A stretch of DNA of 10,919 nt from Defluviitaleaceae bacterium (GCA_009783395.1 WRHA01000349.1:1-10919); one strand, 5' to 3'. Counted from the first letter of the stretch, positions 1 through 6,923 are shown. The notes: generated by a model not told the origin, from the letters alone. Numbers and translations are program-made.

Positions 1-40
1 GTTTAGCTGACCCGTACTAATAGTCCGAGGGCTTGATTAC
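1..40 (+). rRNA. 23S rRNA, 3' end (partial)
   Basis: The first bases match the conserved 3' tail of bacterial 23S rRNA: an AGCTGACCCGTACTAATAG segment followed by CCGAGGGCTTGATTA, which corresponds to the terminal helix region (AACCAGTACTAATAG...GAGGACTT in well known Firmicutes). The gene enters from the left edge, so only its last roughly 40 bases are here. The exact mature 3' end is uncertain by a few bases. It is on the same strand as the tRNA that follows and is presumably co-transcribed with it. Confidence 0.88.
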
Positions 41-155
41 GTGGCTTGCAATTCTTGCTTGCCCGAGTTGCTTCAATCCTTCTCTGTATTGAGTTTTCAG
101 GCTGTCTTTTCTTGATTTGCGAAATTTGCGATACTTCATATTTTATATAATGTAT
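41..155 (+). other. 23S-tRNA spacer without 5S rRNA
   Basis: These 115 bases between 23S rRNA and tRNA-Asn contain no 5S rRNA: the conserved 5S loop sequence (CCGAAC-type) and its 5'/3' terminal pairing are not visible. The spacer is AT-rich towards the tRNA. It is likely processed from the rRNA precursor. A TATAAT at 146-151 is only 4 bases from the tRNA and is not considered a usable promoter. Confidence 0.6.
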
Positions 156-227
156 TCCTCGATAGCTCAGCGGTAGAGCACTCGGCTGTTAACCGATAGG
201 TCCCTGGTTCGAATCCTGGTCGGGGAG
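156..227 (+). tRNA. tRNA-Asn (anticodon GTT)
   Basis: A cloverleaf can be drawn by hand. The acceptor stem TCCTCGA (156-162) pairs with TCGGGGA (220-226), with discriminator G227. The D stem is GCTC/GAGC. The anticodon loop CTGTTAA (186-192) has GTT at 188-190. The T loop is TTCGAAT (208-214). CCA is not encoded, as in many Firmicutes tRNA genes, so it must be added after transcription. Two pairs are non-canonical: C181-T197 at the top of the anticodon stem, and a T205-T217 mismatch in the middle of the T stem (CCTGG on both sides). The gene lies directly behind the rRNA and is probably part of the rRNA transcript. Confidence 0.93.
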
Positions 228-232
228 GACGT

Positions 233-279
233 AACCCTGTAAATATCACGATTGTGATGTTTGCAGGGTTTTTGATTTT
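233..279 (+). terminator. Intrinsic terminator of the rRNA-tRNA unit
   Basis: A 17-bp uninterrupted stem is formed by 233-249 and 254-270, with two G-T wobbles and a GATT loop. The T-rich run TTTTTGATTTT follows. This is a strong rho-independent terminator, placed 5 bases after the tRNA. It would end the rRNA-tRNA transcript and leaves only about 13 bases before the next start codon. Confidence 0.88.
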
Positions 280-292
280 GGAGGGTATGGGT

Positions 293-793
293 ATGTATGA
301 TGACAATGCACCCGGAAGGATTGCGCCCTTGTCGCAGGAGCATCTTCCTGTATATGAGGAAGTAATCCGCAAAAGTTTTGCACTTCTGTTTGAGAAATTT
401 AATTTAACGGCAGATGACTGCCCTGAACACGCAGGAAACAGCATGGGTGAATTGCTTGCAAAGCGGTATGAAGGGGGTTATTTTCCGTTTGGATATTTCA
501 AGGACGGCGCAATGGTCGGTTTTGTTTCGCTCACGGACAAAGGTGGCTGTGTTTTTGAAATGAATCACCTTTCGGTTTTGCCGGATTATCGGCATTTGGG
601 AATTGGAAAAGCAATGCTTGATTTTTGCAAAAAAAAATGCGCCGCACTTGGCGGCAGCAAGATTGTAATAGAAGTTCTTAACGACAATATTATCTTGAAA
701 AAATGGTACATTGAGAATGAATTTGTGTGTACAGGGACGACAAGAACTGAAGATTTCCCGCTTTTGTTATGCCTCATGGAGTGGGTGCGATGA
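293..793 (+). CDS. GNAT family N-acetyltransferase
   Basis: This 166-residue protein is a probable acetyl-CoA dependent N-acetyltransferase of unknown substrate, acting in the cytoplasm. The central stretch LSVLPDYRHLGIGKAML carries the GNAT motif A signature (R-x-L-G-I-G-K-A, the pyrophosphate-binding loop), preceded by a beta strand (FEMNHLSVLP) and followed by the usual helix and the strand KIVIEVL. The C-terminal part (WYIENEFVCTGTTRTEDFP) fits the end of the fold. The ATG at 293 is chosen because GGAGG at 280-284 sits 8 bases upstream. An ATG at 254 would lie in the terminator hairpin and one at 287 is too close to the SD. No promoter is visible between the tRNA terminator and the start, so expression may depend on readthrough. 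It runs convergent to the 802-1653 gene with an 8-base gap. Confidence 0.88.
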   Translation: MYDDNAPGRIAPLSQEHLPVYEEVIRKSFALLFEKFNLTADDCPEHAGNSMGELLAKRYEGGYFPFGYFKDGAMVGFVSLTDKGGCVFEMNHLSVLPDYRHLGIGKAMLDFCKKKCAALGGSKIVIEVLNDNIILKKWYIENEFVCTGTTRTEDFPLLLCLMEWVR

Positions 794-801
794 ATTCAGC
801 G

Positions 802-1653
802 TCAACCCAGTGCTGCTTGTGCGTTGTTCGGGCTTTGTCGCCTTTCGAGGTCGGGGTAGCGGCGTTCGAAGGCGGCGCGGGAGATTTCGATGTTTTCCAG
901 AACTTCATCCGCGCTGAATGAGCCGACTGCCACCATGTCGCAATCGCGCAGTGTTGCCCATGAGAAATTTAGCCCGACGTAGGGCGTGACGCGCCCCGCC
1001 GCCATGGGCTTTATTGTCATAACGGGCTTTTTTGCGGCGTGAATTATTGCGGCGACGGCTTCGATTTCCGTTTGCATCAGGAAGCCGAGGCAGTTATAAA
1101 TTTGAATGTAGGTTTCGACGTCGTAGCCGTTTTTATCGGAGTAGACCACAAGCTCGGGCATGTGCGCAGACAGACCGGGAATTAGCCCTTCGTCGCGAAT
1201 CATCCCGGTGTAATCCTCAAGTCGTCGGATTTTTTCGGCGTTTTTGTCAACGAGTTGCTCGACGCTGGAATGATGCGGAAGGCAAAATGTCGCGCCGAGT
1301 TCGCGCGATTTTTTTATTGTTGCCGCCGCTTCGGCGCGTGCATCAGCATTGTCCGACACATTTATAATAGGTGTGTCGACTAAAATAAATTTTCGCGCAA
1401 ATTTTTCTTCCGTAATGCGGATTGCCTCGCAAATCGCAGGCGTTTGCGCAAACGGTGCCATTATAGTGTCAACGCCGTTTTCCATGTATGCGGAAAGCAA
1501 AGGCACAATCGACGCCGCCGACCCGTGCGTTGCCTTGATATGCCGATCGGCAGAAGGCGTGCGATGCCCCCATCCCGCAAGCCAATTAGTCCCGATTATC
1601 ATACGAGAAAGCGACACCCCCGCAACCAAAGTACGAGGAAACAAATCACCCAT
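802..1653 (-). CDS. TIM-barrel protein, aldo/keto reductase-like, function unknown
   Basis: This 283-residue protein has eight recognisable beta-strand segments in barrel order: RMIIGTNW, DTIMAP, KFILVDTP, ATFCLPHH, LIPGLSAH, YIQIYN, VMTIKPMAAGR and DMVAVGSFSADEVLENIE. The last two resemble the nucleotide-binding end of aldo/keto reductases (KPLAGGR and VGxxSxEEVxEN types). The N-terminal SRMIIGTNWLAGW differs from classical AKRs and I do not see a clear AKR catalytic Tyr, so activity is not assigned. The start at 1653 is chosen because GGGAGGG (1660-1666, complement) lies 6 bases upstream. A longer ATG at 1701 lacks such a site. No signal peptide or membrane segment is seen. It is the last gene of a minus-strand run behind the SDR gene, separated by a palindromic repeat. 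No terminator is visible after its stop. Confidence 0.72.
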   Translation of the reverse strand: MGDLFPRTLVAGVSLSRMIIGTNWLAGWGHRTPSADRHIKATHGSAASIVPLLSAYMENGVDTIMAPFAQTPAICEAIRITEEKFARKFILVDTPIINVSDNADARAEAAATIKKSRELGATFCLPHHSSVEQLVDKNAEKIRRLEDYTGMIRDEGLIPGLSAHMPELVVYSDKNGYDVETYIQIYNCLGFLMQTEIEAVAAIIHAAKKPVMTIKPMAAGRVTPYVGLNFSWATLRDCDMVAVGSFSADEVLENIEISRAAFERRYPDLERRQSPNNAQAALG

Positions 1654-1687
1654 AAAAAACCCTCCCAAGAGATCCCATCCCAATAAT

Positions 1688-1766
1688 AAAGTTTTGATCA
1701 AACTTTTTCAAAAGTTTGCGGGGTTCGGGGCAGCGCCCCGAGAACTTCGGGCAACGCCCCGAGAAC
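1688..1766. repeat. Palindromic intergenic repeat between SDR and TIM-barrel genes
   Basis: The 113 bases between the two genes hold several overlapping structures. AAACTTTT (1700-1707) pairs with AAAAGTTT (1710-1717), while AAAGTTT (1688-1694) can pair with AAACTTT (1700-1706), so the two hairpins exclude each other. Next to them is a degenerate tandem repeat of about 22 bases: TTCGGGGCAGCGCCCCGAGAAC (1724-1745, written here only to show the unit start TTCGGG and end GAGAAC) and a second unit at 1746-1766. Each unit contains a GGGGC/GCCCC self-complement. There is no T run, so it is not a classic terminator. It resembles the GC-box plus AT-hairpin intergenic repeats common in Clostridia; this resemblance is from memory. 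Confidence 0.65.
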
Positions 1767-2747
1767 TCAATCACTATACTCATGCGTATGATCGGCAACC
1801 TCTTCACCCGCAAGAATCTTCCGCGCACGATCAATATTCCAGTGCATGTGTTCGCGAAGCTCGACCGTTGCGTCGTATTTCAGGCCGAAAAGTTTGAGCA
1901 TTTTTTCGGTTTTGTATCGCCAGGTAGGAGGATTCTGCGGCGAAAGAATTAATTTTGCCGTAGATTCCGGCACGTATTCCAACGCCATTTTTGCAATATC
2001 TGCCCACGTTGTATGAACACTGCCCATGGCAAAAATGATCTCCTCGTTCAAATCGCTTTCGGCAAGCTTTAGATAAACCTCCGCGATTTGACGCGACGAC
2101 ATAAACTGTGTGCCGTCATATCTTCCGAGGTGAATTTCCTCATTTTTAAGCACGGCCTGCGCTATTTGCGCAAAACGCTTGTCCGATTGCGACGCGCCAC
2201 CGGGAAATGCCGGGTTTGAAAATGTGTAGCCGGGGCGAATTATGTTGCGCTGCATTTTAACTTGCGTATTGCTGCGCCCTCCTTGGGAGGCATAATATTG
2301 GCGGAAGCCAAGCAGGAAAACCTCGGTGGCCGATTTTGTCGCGCCGTATAAATCGTCGGGGATGCGCAAGGTTTCCTCGCAAACATTACCGCGCATGTTG
2401 CCGACTGCCGCCGTCGAACTTGTGTAAATGAACTGCTTAACGCCTGCTTTTTCCGCCGCTTCCATAAGAAAAACCGACACACGCGTGTCATTGAGAAGCA
2501 TCGAAAGCGGCTCACAACCCCAGCCCAGCGCGATATGAATCACAATGTCGCAACCCGCAAGGGATTTTTCCATTTTGTCGAATTCGTTTATATGCCCCTG
2601 TACCTCCGTCACGCCTCGAAGCTCGGAGATTCCCGGCACGCGTCCGGGAGTCCGCGTATAAACGATGCACTCATGCCCCGCTTCGGAAAATGCTTTTGTT
2701 ACATATTGACCAATGTTTCCCGTTCCGCCTGTTAAAAAAACTCTCAT
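1767..2747 (-). CDS. NAD-dependent epimerase/dehydratase (extended SDR)
   Basis: This 326-residue cytoplasmic protein belongs to the extended short-chain dehydrogenase/reductase family and probably acts on a nucleotide sugar or related substrate with NAD(P). The N-terminal Rossmann signature GGTGNIG is at residues 7-13. The strand CDIVIHIAL is at 66-74, the catalytic-region segment FIYTSSTAAVG at 106-116, and the YxxxK pair is Y134/K138 in YGATK. The post-motif IIRPGYTF is at 169-176, as is usual for this family. Length is normal. The start is ATG with an AGAGAGG site upstream in the complement of 2754-2762. It lies 31 bases behind the BRO-like gene and ahead of the TIM-barrel gene on the same strand, so these may share a transcript. 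The substrate cannot be read from the sequence. Confidence 0.86.
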   Translation of the reverse strand: MRVFLTGGTGNIGQYVTKAFSEAGHECIVYTRTPGRVPGISELRGVTEVQGHINEFDKMEKSLAGCDIVIHIALGWGCEPLSMLLNDTRVSVFLMEAAEKAGVKQFIYTSSTAAVGNMRGNVCEETLRIPDDLYGATKSATEVFLLGFRQYYASQGGRSNTQVKMQRNIIRPGYTFSNPAFPGGASQSDKRFAQIAQAVLKNEEIHLGRYDGTQFMSSRQIAEVYLKLAESDLNEEIIFAMGSVHTTWADIAKMALEYVPESTAKLILSPQNPPTWRYKTEKMLKLFGLKYDATVELREHMHWNIDRARKILAGEEVADHTHEYSD

Positions 2748-2778
2748 ATTTTTTACCTCTCTTCCGCGTTATCGCGTG

Positions 2779-3267
2779 TTAGTCCGGCACGTCGCCGGAT
2801 GCTACGGTTTGAAGCGCAGTTGGTTTTTTTGTGTCTTTGCGTGACTTTTCGCCAATTTCGGCAAATTGATCCAACACGAGCGGGTTTTCCGCCAAAACAT
2901 CGGCGAGCCACAAACGAAGCGGCACAGCCTTCGGGCTGGGATACGCCATTATCATGCGCAAAAGCCCCTTAATGTCGGTTACATCGGCAAAATGCTTCTT
3001 ACTGTCCGCCGTTGGGAAATCGGTGCGAGTCGCGATACTGCCCGGGTCGCTTGGGCGAGCAGTCTCCGAAGTTGACGACCAGCCCGCACCGATTTTTTCT
3101 TTTTCCCATTTCCCCTTGAGCCATTTTCTATAATTTCGCGCAGTTTCATAGTCACATTCGTTTATCGCCGCAATAACATCGACAACGGAAAACCACCATT
3201 TTCCCGTGCGGTTATCCCAAATTGCACGAATTCTTTTCTCGGCAAACAGGTCTGTAATAGTTTGCAT
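2779..3267 (-). CDS. BRO N-terminal domain (antirepressor-like) protein with in-frame insertion
   Basis: This 162-residue protein resembles the BRO N-terminal domain of phage antirepressors and their chromosomal relatives. Residues 11-56 (IRAIWDN, WWFSVVDVIAAI, YRKWLKGKWEKEK) and 95-125 (DVTDIKGLLRMI, YPSPKAVPLRLWLADV) match the two halves of that domain. Such proteins are thought to bind DNA or regulate phage switches. Residues 58-84, rich in Ser, Thr, Arg and Pro, are encoded by a long palindromic element and lie where family members usually have a shorter linker ending in ADGK-like residues. The C-terminal domain usually fused to phage BRO proteins is absent or reduced to about 35 residues. 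An SD GGAGAG precedes the ATG by about 7 bases. No prophage genes are nearby, so it is probably a solitary relic or a domesticated regulator. Confidence 0.75.
   Translation of the reverse strand: MQTITDLFAEKRIRAIWDNRTGKWWFSVVDVIAAINECDYETARNYRKWLKGKWEKEKIGAGWSSTSETARPSDPGSIATRTDFPTADSKKHFADVTDIKGLLRMIMAYPSPKAVPLRLWLADVLAENPLVLDQFAEIGEKSRKDTKKPTALQTVASGDVPD
3017..3095. repeat. Long palindromic element inside the BRO-like gene
   Basis: The arms AAATCGGTGCGAG (3017-3029) and CCCGCACCGATTT (3083-3095) pair at 12 of 13 positions across a 53-base interior. The interior has further pairing (ACTGC at 3036-3040 with GCAGT at 3059-3063, checked by eye). The arms match the terminator-like hairpins at 8873-8911 and 10791-10825. 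The element encodes residues 58-84 of the BRO-like protein without a stop codon, so it looks like a mobile or recombined repeat that entered the gene in frame. Confidence 0.7.
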
Positions 3268-3318
3268 TCTGTACTCTCCGTTTCATCATGTTGTACGTTG
3301 CTTGTTGCAAGAGGCCGC

Positions 3319-4647
3319 CTACGGGCCCGGAGGGAAAACCAAATCCGTGAAATTTGCCGCGATATACCTCGTTGTCGGGGCAATAACTTCAAGCGTGCCG
3401 TGGTCGTCCACTCCGCTTGATGTCCATGCCAATACGCCTTGCCATCCATTATCCATGGCGTTTAAATAATCTTCGGTCAGGGTGAACCCATCCGTACCAA
3501 AGCCGCTCGTTTCGGCGAGAACAGCGGGTCGCGAAGGGCAAAGCCCCCAGCCACCGTCGCGAAGTCGCCCGTATGGCGTAGATGTGAAGGGATGCCCGAA
3601 CCATTGCAGCATCCAGTCGTAATAATGCGGCGACCAGAAATCCAGCGCGGCATAGGGATTATCGTACAAATTTTGCATAAATTCGTCGCTTACTTTGTTG
3701 CCCTCAAACGCCGCTTCGTCTTCGTCGGAATTATATTTGTTCATCGCCAATCCGACGGTTACGAGAATTTCGCTGTTTTGGCGTATTGCGGCGGTGTTTC
3801 TCGCAAAAAAATGCGAAATGTCTTCCCACGCGAGGCGACCTGCCGCGGCGTTTTCATGAACCCAGTCCGGCTCGTTCATCAAGTCGATGCTCCAAAGGAA
3901 GGGATTGTCTCGGAAACGTTCGACAAACGGAATGGTGTAATGTTCGACGAATGAAATGATCGCCTCTTCGGATTGAAGCATCTGCCTCCATCTGTACGGG
4001 TCGGCATTGTGCCATTCGTTGTACTGGAAGTGATCGAAGGAGAGGAGGGTAGCCATAATGTAAATGCCGTGCCTCTCGGCGATTTCGAACAGCCCGTCGA
4101 GATTTTGCCAGTGCTGTTCTTGAACGCCGTAAATCATACCGTTTTCGTCGATGAAAATCGTGGGGGCATGACCGTGTTCGTTGGAGCGGCCATAATTATT
4201 TGAACAATTAATCCACACGCGAGTGGAGTTTATTCCGTTTGCTCGAAGCTCGGCAAAATGCGTGTCCCACTCGTCGTAATCGAAATTGTCGCCACTGAAA
4301 TCGTTCCATGTAATCCACGGCGTGTTTACCCCGTTAAACCAAATGCGTCGGGAATCCTCGCCAACAACGAAATATCCGTCTTCGATCCGTATACGGCGCG
4401 GGTAGATGTTTTCGGGCGGTGTGAAGGGGACTAAGTCCTCCGCGGCGGATTGAACGACTTCAGCGGATGGCTGATTTATAGCCCGCAATGCAATATCTAC
4501 GTTAGAGTCCGCCGTTTGCTCCTCCATTTGCTCCTCCATTGCTTGATCCTCCTCTGTGTCGATGTCTTCCTGCTGATTTCCGGCAGCACACGCGGCAAGC
4601 GTTGCAAAAAATACCGCTGTTACAACAAAAATCAAAATCTTTTTCAT
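3319..4647 (-). CDS. Lipoprotein, glycoside hydrolase family 5-like
   Basis: This 442-residue predicted surface lipoprotein is probably a beta-glycan (for example mannan) hydrolase. A signal peptide with KK and a hydrophobic core ends in the lipobox LAAC, with Cys20 as the lipidation site. An acidic Glu/Gln-rich linker (residues 25-48) follows. The catalytic domain spans about 85-432. LWSIDLMNEPDW contains the N258-E259-P260 motif of clan GH-A, with E259 as acid/base. VLAETSGFG places E379 as likely nucleophile. H341/Y342 and W408 fit substrate-site residues of GH5. The family resemblance is to GH5 endo-mannanase-type enzymes; the substrate is not certain. The start has a strong AGGAGG (4654-4659, complement) that overlaps the stop codon of the phosphatase gene, so translation is probably coupled. 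It is the third gene of the GTPase operon. Confidence 0.84.
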   Translation of the reverse strand: MKKILIFVVTAVFFATLAACAAGNQQEDIDTEEDQAMEEQMEEQTADSNVDIALRAINQPSAEVVQSAAEDLVPFTPPENIYPRRIRIEDGYFVVGEDSRRIWFNGVNTPWITWNDFSGDNFDYDEWDTHFAELRANGINSTRVWINCSNNYGRSNEHGHAPTIFIDENGMIYGVQEQHWQNLDGLFEIAERHGIYIMATLLSFDHFQYNEWHNADPYRWRQMLQSEEAIISFVEHYTIPFVERFRDNPFLWSIDLMNEPDWVHENAAAGRLAWEDISHFFARNTAAIRQNSEILVTVGLAMNKYNSDEDEAAFEGNKVSDEFMQNLYDNPYAALDFWSPHYYDWMLQWFGHPFTSTPYGRLRDGGWGLCPSRPAVLAETSGFGTDGFTLTEDYLNAMDNGWQGVLAWTSSGVDDHGTLEVIAPTTRYIAANFTDLVFPPGP

Positions 4648-4657
4648 CTCAAGCCTC

Positions 4658-5419
4658 CTATTCTAAAAAATTCCTTTTCAAATTCGCGGCATCTTCCTCG
4701 GTGATGCCCAAGCCGTTTGTCACATAGCTTTCAAAGCTTCCGTACGTGTTTTTTGCGGCCTCAAGCGCGGCTGTCAAGTAGTTTAGGTTTACACCAAAAA
4801 TGCTGTTCATTTTTCTAATCTGCTCGTCGGAAAACCCCTCGAGCCTTGCGCGATCTTCATAGAATTTCTGCACATGCGCCTGATATTCCCGCGTGCGGAG
4901 ATAATCCGCAAAAACATCGTCATCCCTCACGCCGAGAATTTTTAAAATAATCGCCGCGGCAAACCCCGTCCTGTCCTTGCCGGCGGCACAATGAAATAAA
5001 GCCGCACCATCAGAGCCTGTGGTCGCGGCAAGTTTTTTCAGCATGGAGGCATAGCCTTTCGATGCGTGGGTGGTTGTGGCGAAATCGCGATAAGTGTTCA
5101 AAAATTCGCCCTCCGTGCCGTCGGGATCTTTGCGAAAAAGCTTCATCCAATACGACGGAAGCGCGGCTTGCGATGTGGAATCGCCAATAATGTCAATGTG
5201 TGTGTATGTAACACCATCGATTCGATCAACGGGACGCAACTCGACCTCGTGGCGGGTTCGAAGATCGAAGATGTATTTCAAATTATGCGCACGCAAATGA
5301 GAGAGGTCTTCGGAGGAAAGCCCGACAGGTTGTGCCGCACGCAAAAGCCGCTTTGTGCGGACGGTTCGCCCGCACATCGTCTTTATACCGCCCAAGTCCC
5401 GAAAATTCAAGTGCGTCAC
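4658..5419 (-). CDS. Tyrosine/serine protein phosphatase-like (HCxxGKDRTG)
   Basis: This 253-residue protein has the P-loop signature HCAAGKDRTG at residues 143-152, with Cys144 as nucleophile and Arg150 as phosphate-binding residue. The Lys after Gly is typical of the MptpB-like group of bacterial phosphatases, which act on phosphotyrosine and, in known members, on phosphoserine/threonine or phosphoinositides. NFRDLGG (5-11), YIFDLRTRHEVELRP (49-63) and ILGVRDDDVFADYLRT after the P-loop are further marks of this family (Y_phosphatase3 type). No signal peptide is seen, so it should be cytoplasmic. The start is GTG at 5419 with a GAGGGGAG site about 7 bases upstream; only 2 bases separate it from the stop of the GTPase gene. 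It may act on the GTPase, on a kinase elsewhere, or on a metabolite. Confidence 0.87.
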   Translation of the reverse strand: MTHLNFRDLGGIKTMCGRTVRTKRLLRAAQPVGLSSEDLSHLRAHNLKYIFDLRTRHEVELRPVDRIDGVTYTHIDIIGDSTSQAALPSYWMKLFRKDPDGTEGEFLNTYRDFATTTHASKGYASMLKKLAATTGSDGAALFHCAAGKDRTGFAAAIILKILGVRDDDVFADYLRTREYQAHVQKFYEDRARLEGFSDEQIRKMNSIFGVNLNYLTAALEAAKNTYGSFESYVTNGLGITEEDAANLKRNFLE

Positions 5420-5421
5420 GG

Positions 5422-6852
5422 CTATCTCCCCTCAAAAAACGCGATGATTTTTTGCCAAAACGTCATTTCCTCCGGAGGCTTCGGCGGCGCGTAAAGCGCG
5501 TATCTTCCGTTTTCGAATTTTGGAAGCAATTTTTGCCGCATTAAAATCCAATAAAACGCATCTTTTACACGAAACGGCTCAAGCGGCCCGTCGACATATC
5601 CTTTTTCAATTGTTTCGTTGGTTTCGGGGTCGGAAATTTGTTCAATCGTGGGCTTTTTGCCCAAACTCGACACCGCAAAGCAACTCACCGTTTTAAAACA
5701 CCCTACCGCATTGTTTACAATTCGTTCCTCGCCGAGATACGTCAACAGTTCGCGCACTTCCCTGTTCAGGCTCTTCACACAGCGCATGTTTACCGAGCCG
5801 CTGTGCATCTCGTCGTTGAAAATGTTTTGGATGCGATTGTCCGGCTTGTTTGCAAAAAAATCGAATTTTACAAAACGAAGAAGATCAGACTTTGACAGCA
5901 CCAACGCCAGCGGAATCGGGCATTTTTCGCGGTCGAAACCAAGGAAGTAATTGTAAAGGGTGTTAAAAATCTGCTGGTTTGAATTTTCCTCCGGGATTGC
6001 CTCAATCAGCGACGCGTCTGTAACGCGGAAGAGATCCGAAAGTTTCATGAAATTCGTCGGATCGGCAAGGAAAATCAGGCCCGACGAATCCTTGATGTTA
6101 AAGCCGTTTTGGCGGATTCCATGGTCGTCGCGCAAGTCCTCGCCTGCTATATCATAAAAAATTATATCAATTGAATTTTCTTCAAACCCGCCGTCTTCGT
6201 TTTTGCATTTATACCAAAAATTAAACGCATATGGCGGAATTTTTCTTCGTTTCGTGGAAGAGATGAGTTCGTGATTTCGCAGAAGCGGTTTTTGATAATT
6301 TTCGTAAAACGTTTCGCGAACCGCCGAATCGCCGATAAACGTAAGCTTCGATGGGAAATCCGCATTGCTTTCAAGCTCGGAAATCAGAACGGTTAAAAAA
6401 ACAGACTTGCCCACACGCGCATCGCCCAAAATTGAAATAAGCAATGTGTCGCGCACGCCATATCCGATTGGCAAATCGTTGTGACAATTTGGGCAAAGCC
6501 GCTTCTCACAAGTGATTTTTTTGCCGGTCGGCGGAGTATAAATCAGCCGCTGAACAAATCCGTATTTTTCAAGCTCTGTATTGTCGAAAGATACGTCCGG
6601 ATTATTTTCAAGCTCGATAAAAGGCAGTTGTATCGCATTTTTTTCCGCCTCTTTCTCACTTACCTGCAAAATTTCGATTTGATAATCCATGAGTCTTTCG
6701 TCCAAAATCGCGCCCATTCCACTCGCATCGTCGACCTTTTTCCGTCGCGCCTTTGTTGCCGAAGGCGCAACTCCGGGCAAGCGAAAATCCGCTTCATTCG
6801 GATGGAAGCGGTGACAGCAAAACGGACAGATTGTATGATTAATCTTTTTCAT
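5422..6852 (-). CDS. Zinc-ribbon P-loop GTPase-like protein (TRAFAC-type)
   Basis: This 476-residue protein opens with a CPFCC pair (C9, C12), and a second pair CPNC (C120, C123) precedes the NTPase domain, probably completing a zinc-binding fold. The P-loop GDARVGKS is at 143-150. The Walker B/G3 motif DIIFYDIAGED (D234, G237) and a G4-like LVLSKSD (320-323, with Ser in place of Asn) follow, and a possible G5 is FAVSSLG (392-398). The order fits TRAFAC-type GTPases. It recalls the DO-GTPase2-type domains reported in predicted conflict systems, but this is a memory-based comparison. No membrane segments are seen. The start at 6852 is chosen for its GGGAG site and for the promoter ending just upstream; an ATG at 6885 lies inside the promoter. 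It is the first gene of an operon with the phosphatase and the GH5-like lipoprotein. Confidence 0.78.
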   Translation of the reverse strand: MKKINHTICPFCCHRFHPNEADFRLPGVAPSATKARRKKVDDASGMGAILDERLMDYQIEILQVSEKEAEKNAIQLPFIELENNPDVSFDNTELEKYGFVQRLIYTPPTGKKITCEKRLCPNCHNDLPIGYGVRDTLLISILGDARVGKSVFLTVLISELESNADFPSKLTFIGDSAVRETFYENYQKPLLRNHELISSTKRRKIPPYAFNFWYKCKNEDGGFEENSIDIIFYDIAGEDLRDDHGIRQNGFNIKDSSGLIFLADPTNFMKLSDLFRVTDASLIEAIPEENSNQQIFNTLYNYFLGFDREKCPIPLALVLSKSDLLRFVKFDFFANKPDNRIQNIFNDEMHSGSVNMRCVKSLNREVRELLTYLGEERIVNNAVGCFKTVSCFAVSSLGKKPTIEQISDPETNETIEKGYVDGPLEPFRVKDAFYWILMRQKLLPKFENGRYALYAPPKPPEEMTFWQKIIAFFEGR

Positions 6853-6875
6853 ATTCTCCCGCCTTTTGTAAACAT

Positions 6876-6904
6876 AGTTTAGCATTGTTTCAGAAGGATT
6901 ACAA
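6876..6904 (-). promoter_or_regulatory. Sigma-A-like promoter of the GTPase operon
   Basis: On the minus strand, TTGTAA (complement of 6899-6904) and TAAACT (complement of 6876-6881) are separated by exactly 17 bases. Each box matches consensus at 4 of 6 positions. Transcription would start near 6869, leaving a leader of about 17 bases with the SD before the ATG at 6852. Confidence 0.6.
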
Positions 6905-6923
6905 TTTTTTTCCCGGTCGATAT

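Noticed and set aside
146..151. TATAAT just before tRNA-Asn as a promoter
   Set aside because: It lies 4 bases from the tRNA, so transcription would start inside the gene, and no -35 box fits at 16-18 bases.
1349..1897. 182-residue plus-strand reading frame
   Set aside because: It lies opposite the TIM-barrel gene, the palindromic repeat and the end of the SDR gene, has no SD and no recognisable domain; it is an antisense shadow.
3162..3449. 95-residue minus frame spanning the GH5-BRO gap
   Set aside because: It overlaps two well supported genes out of frame and its sequence is low in recognisable features.
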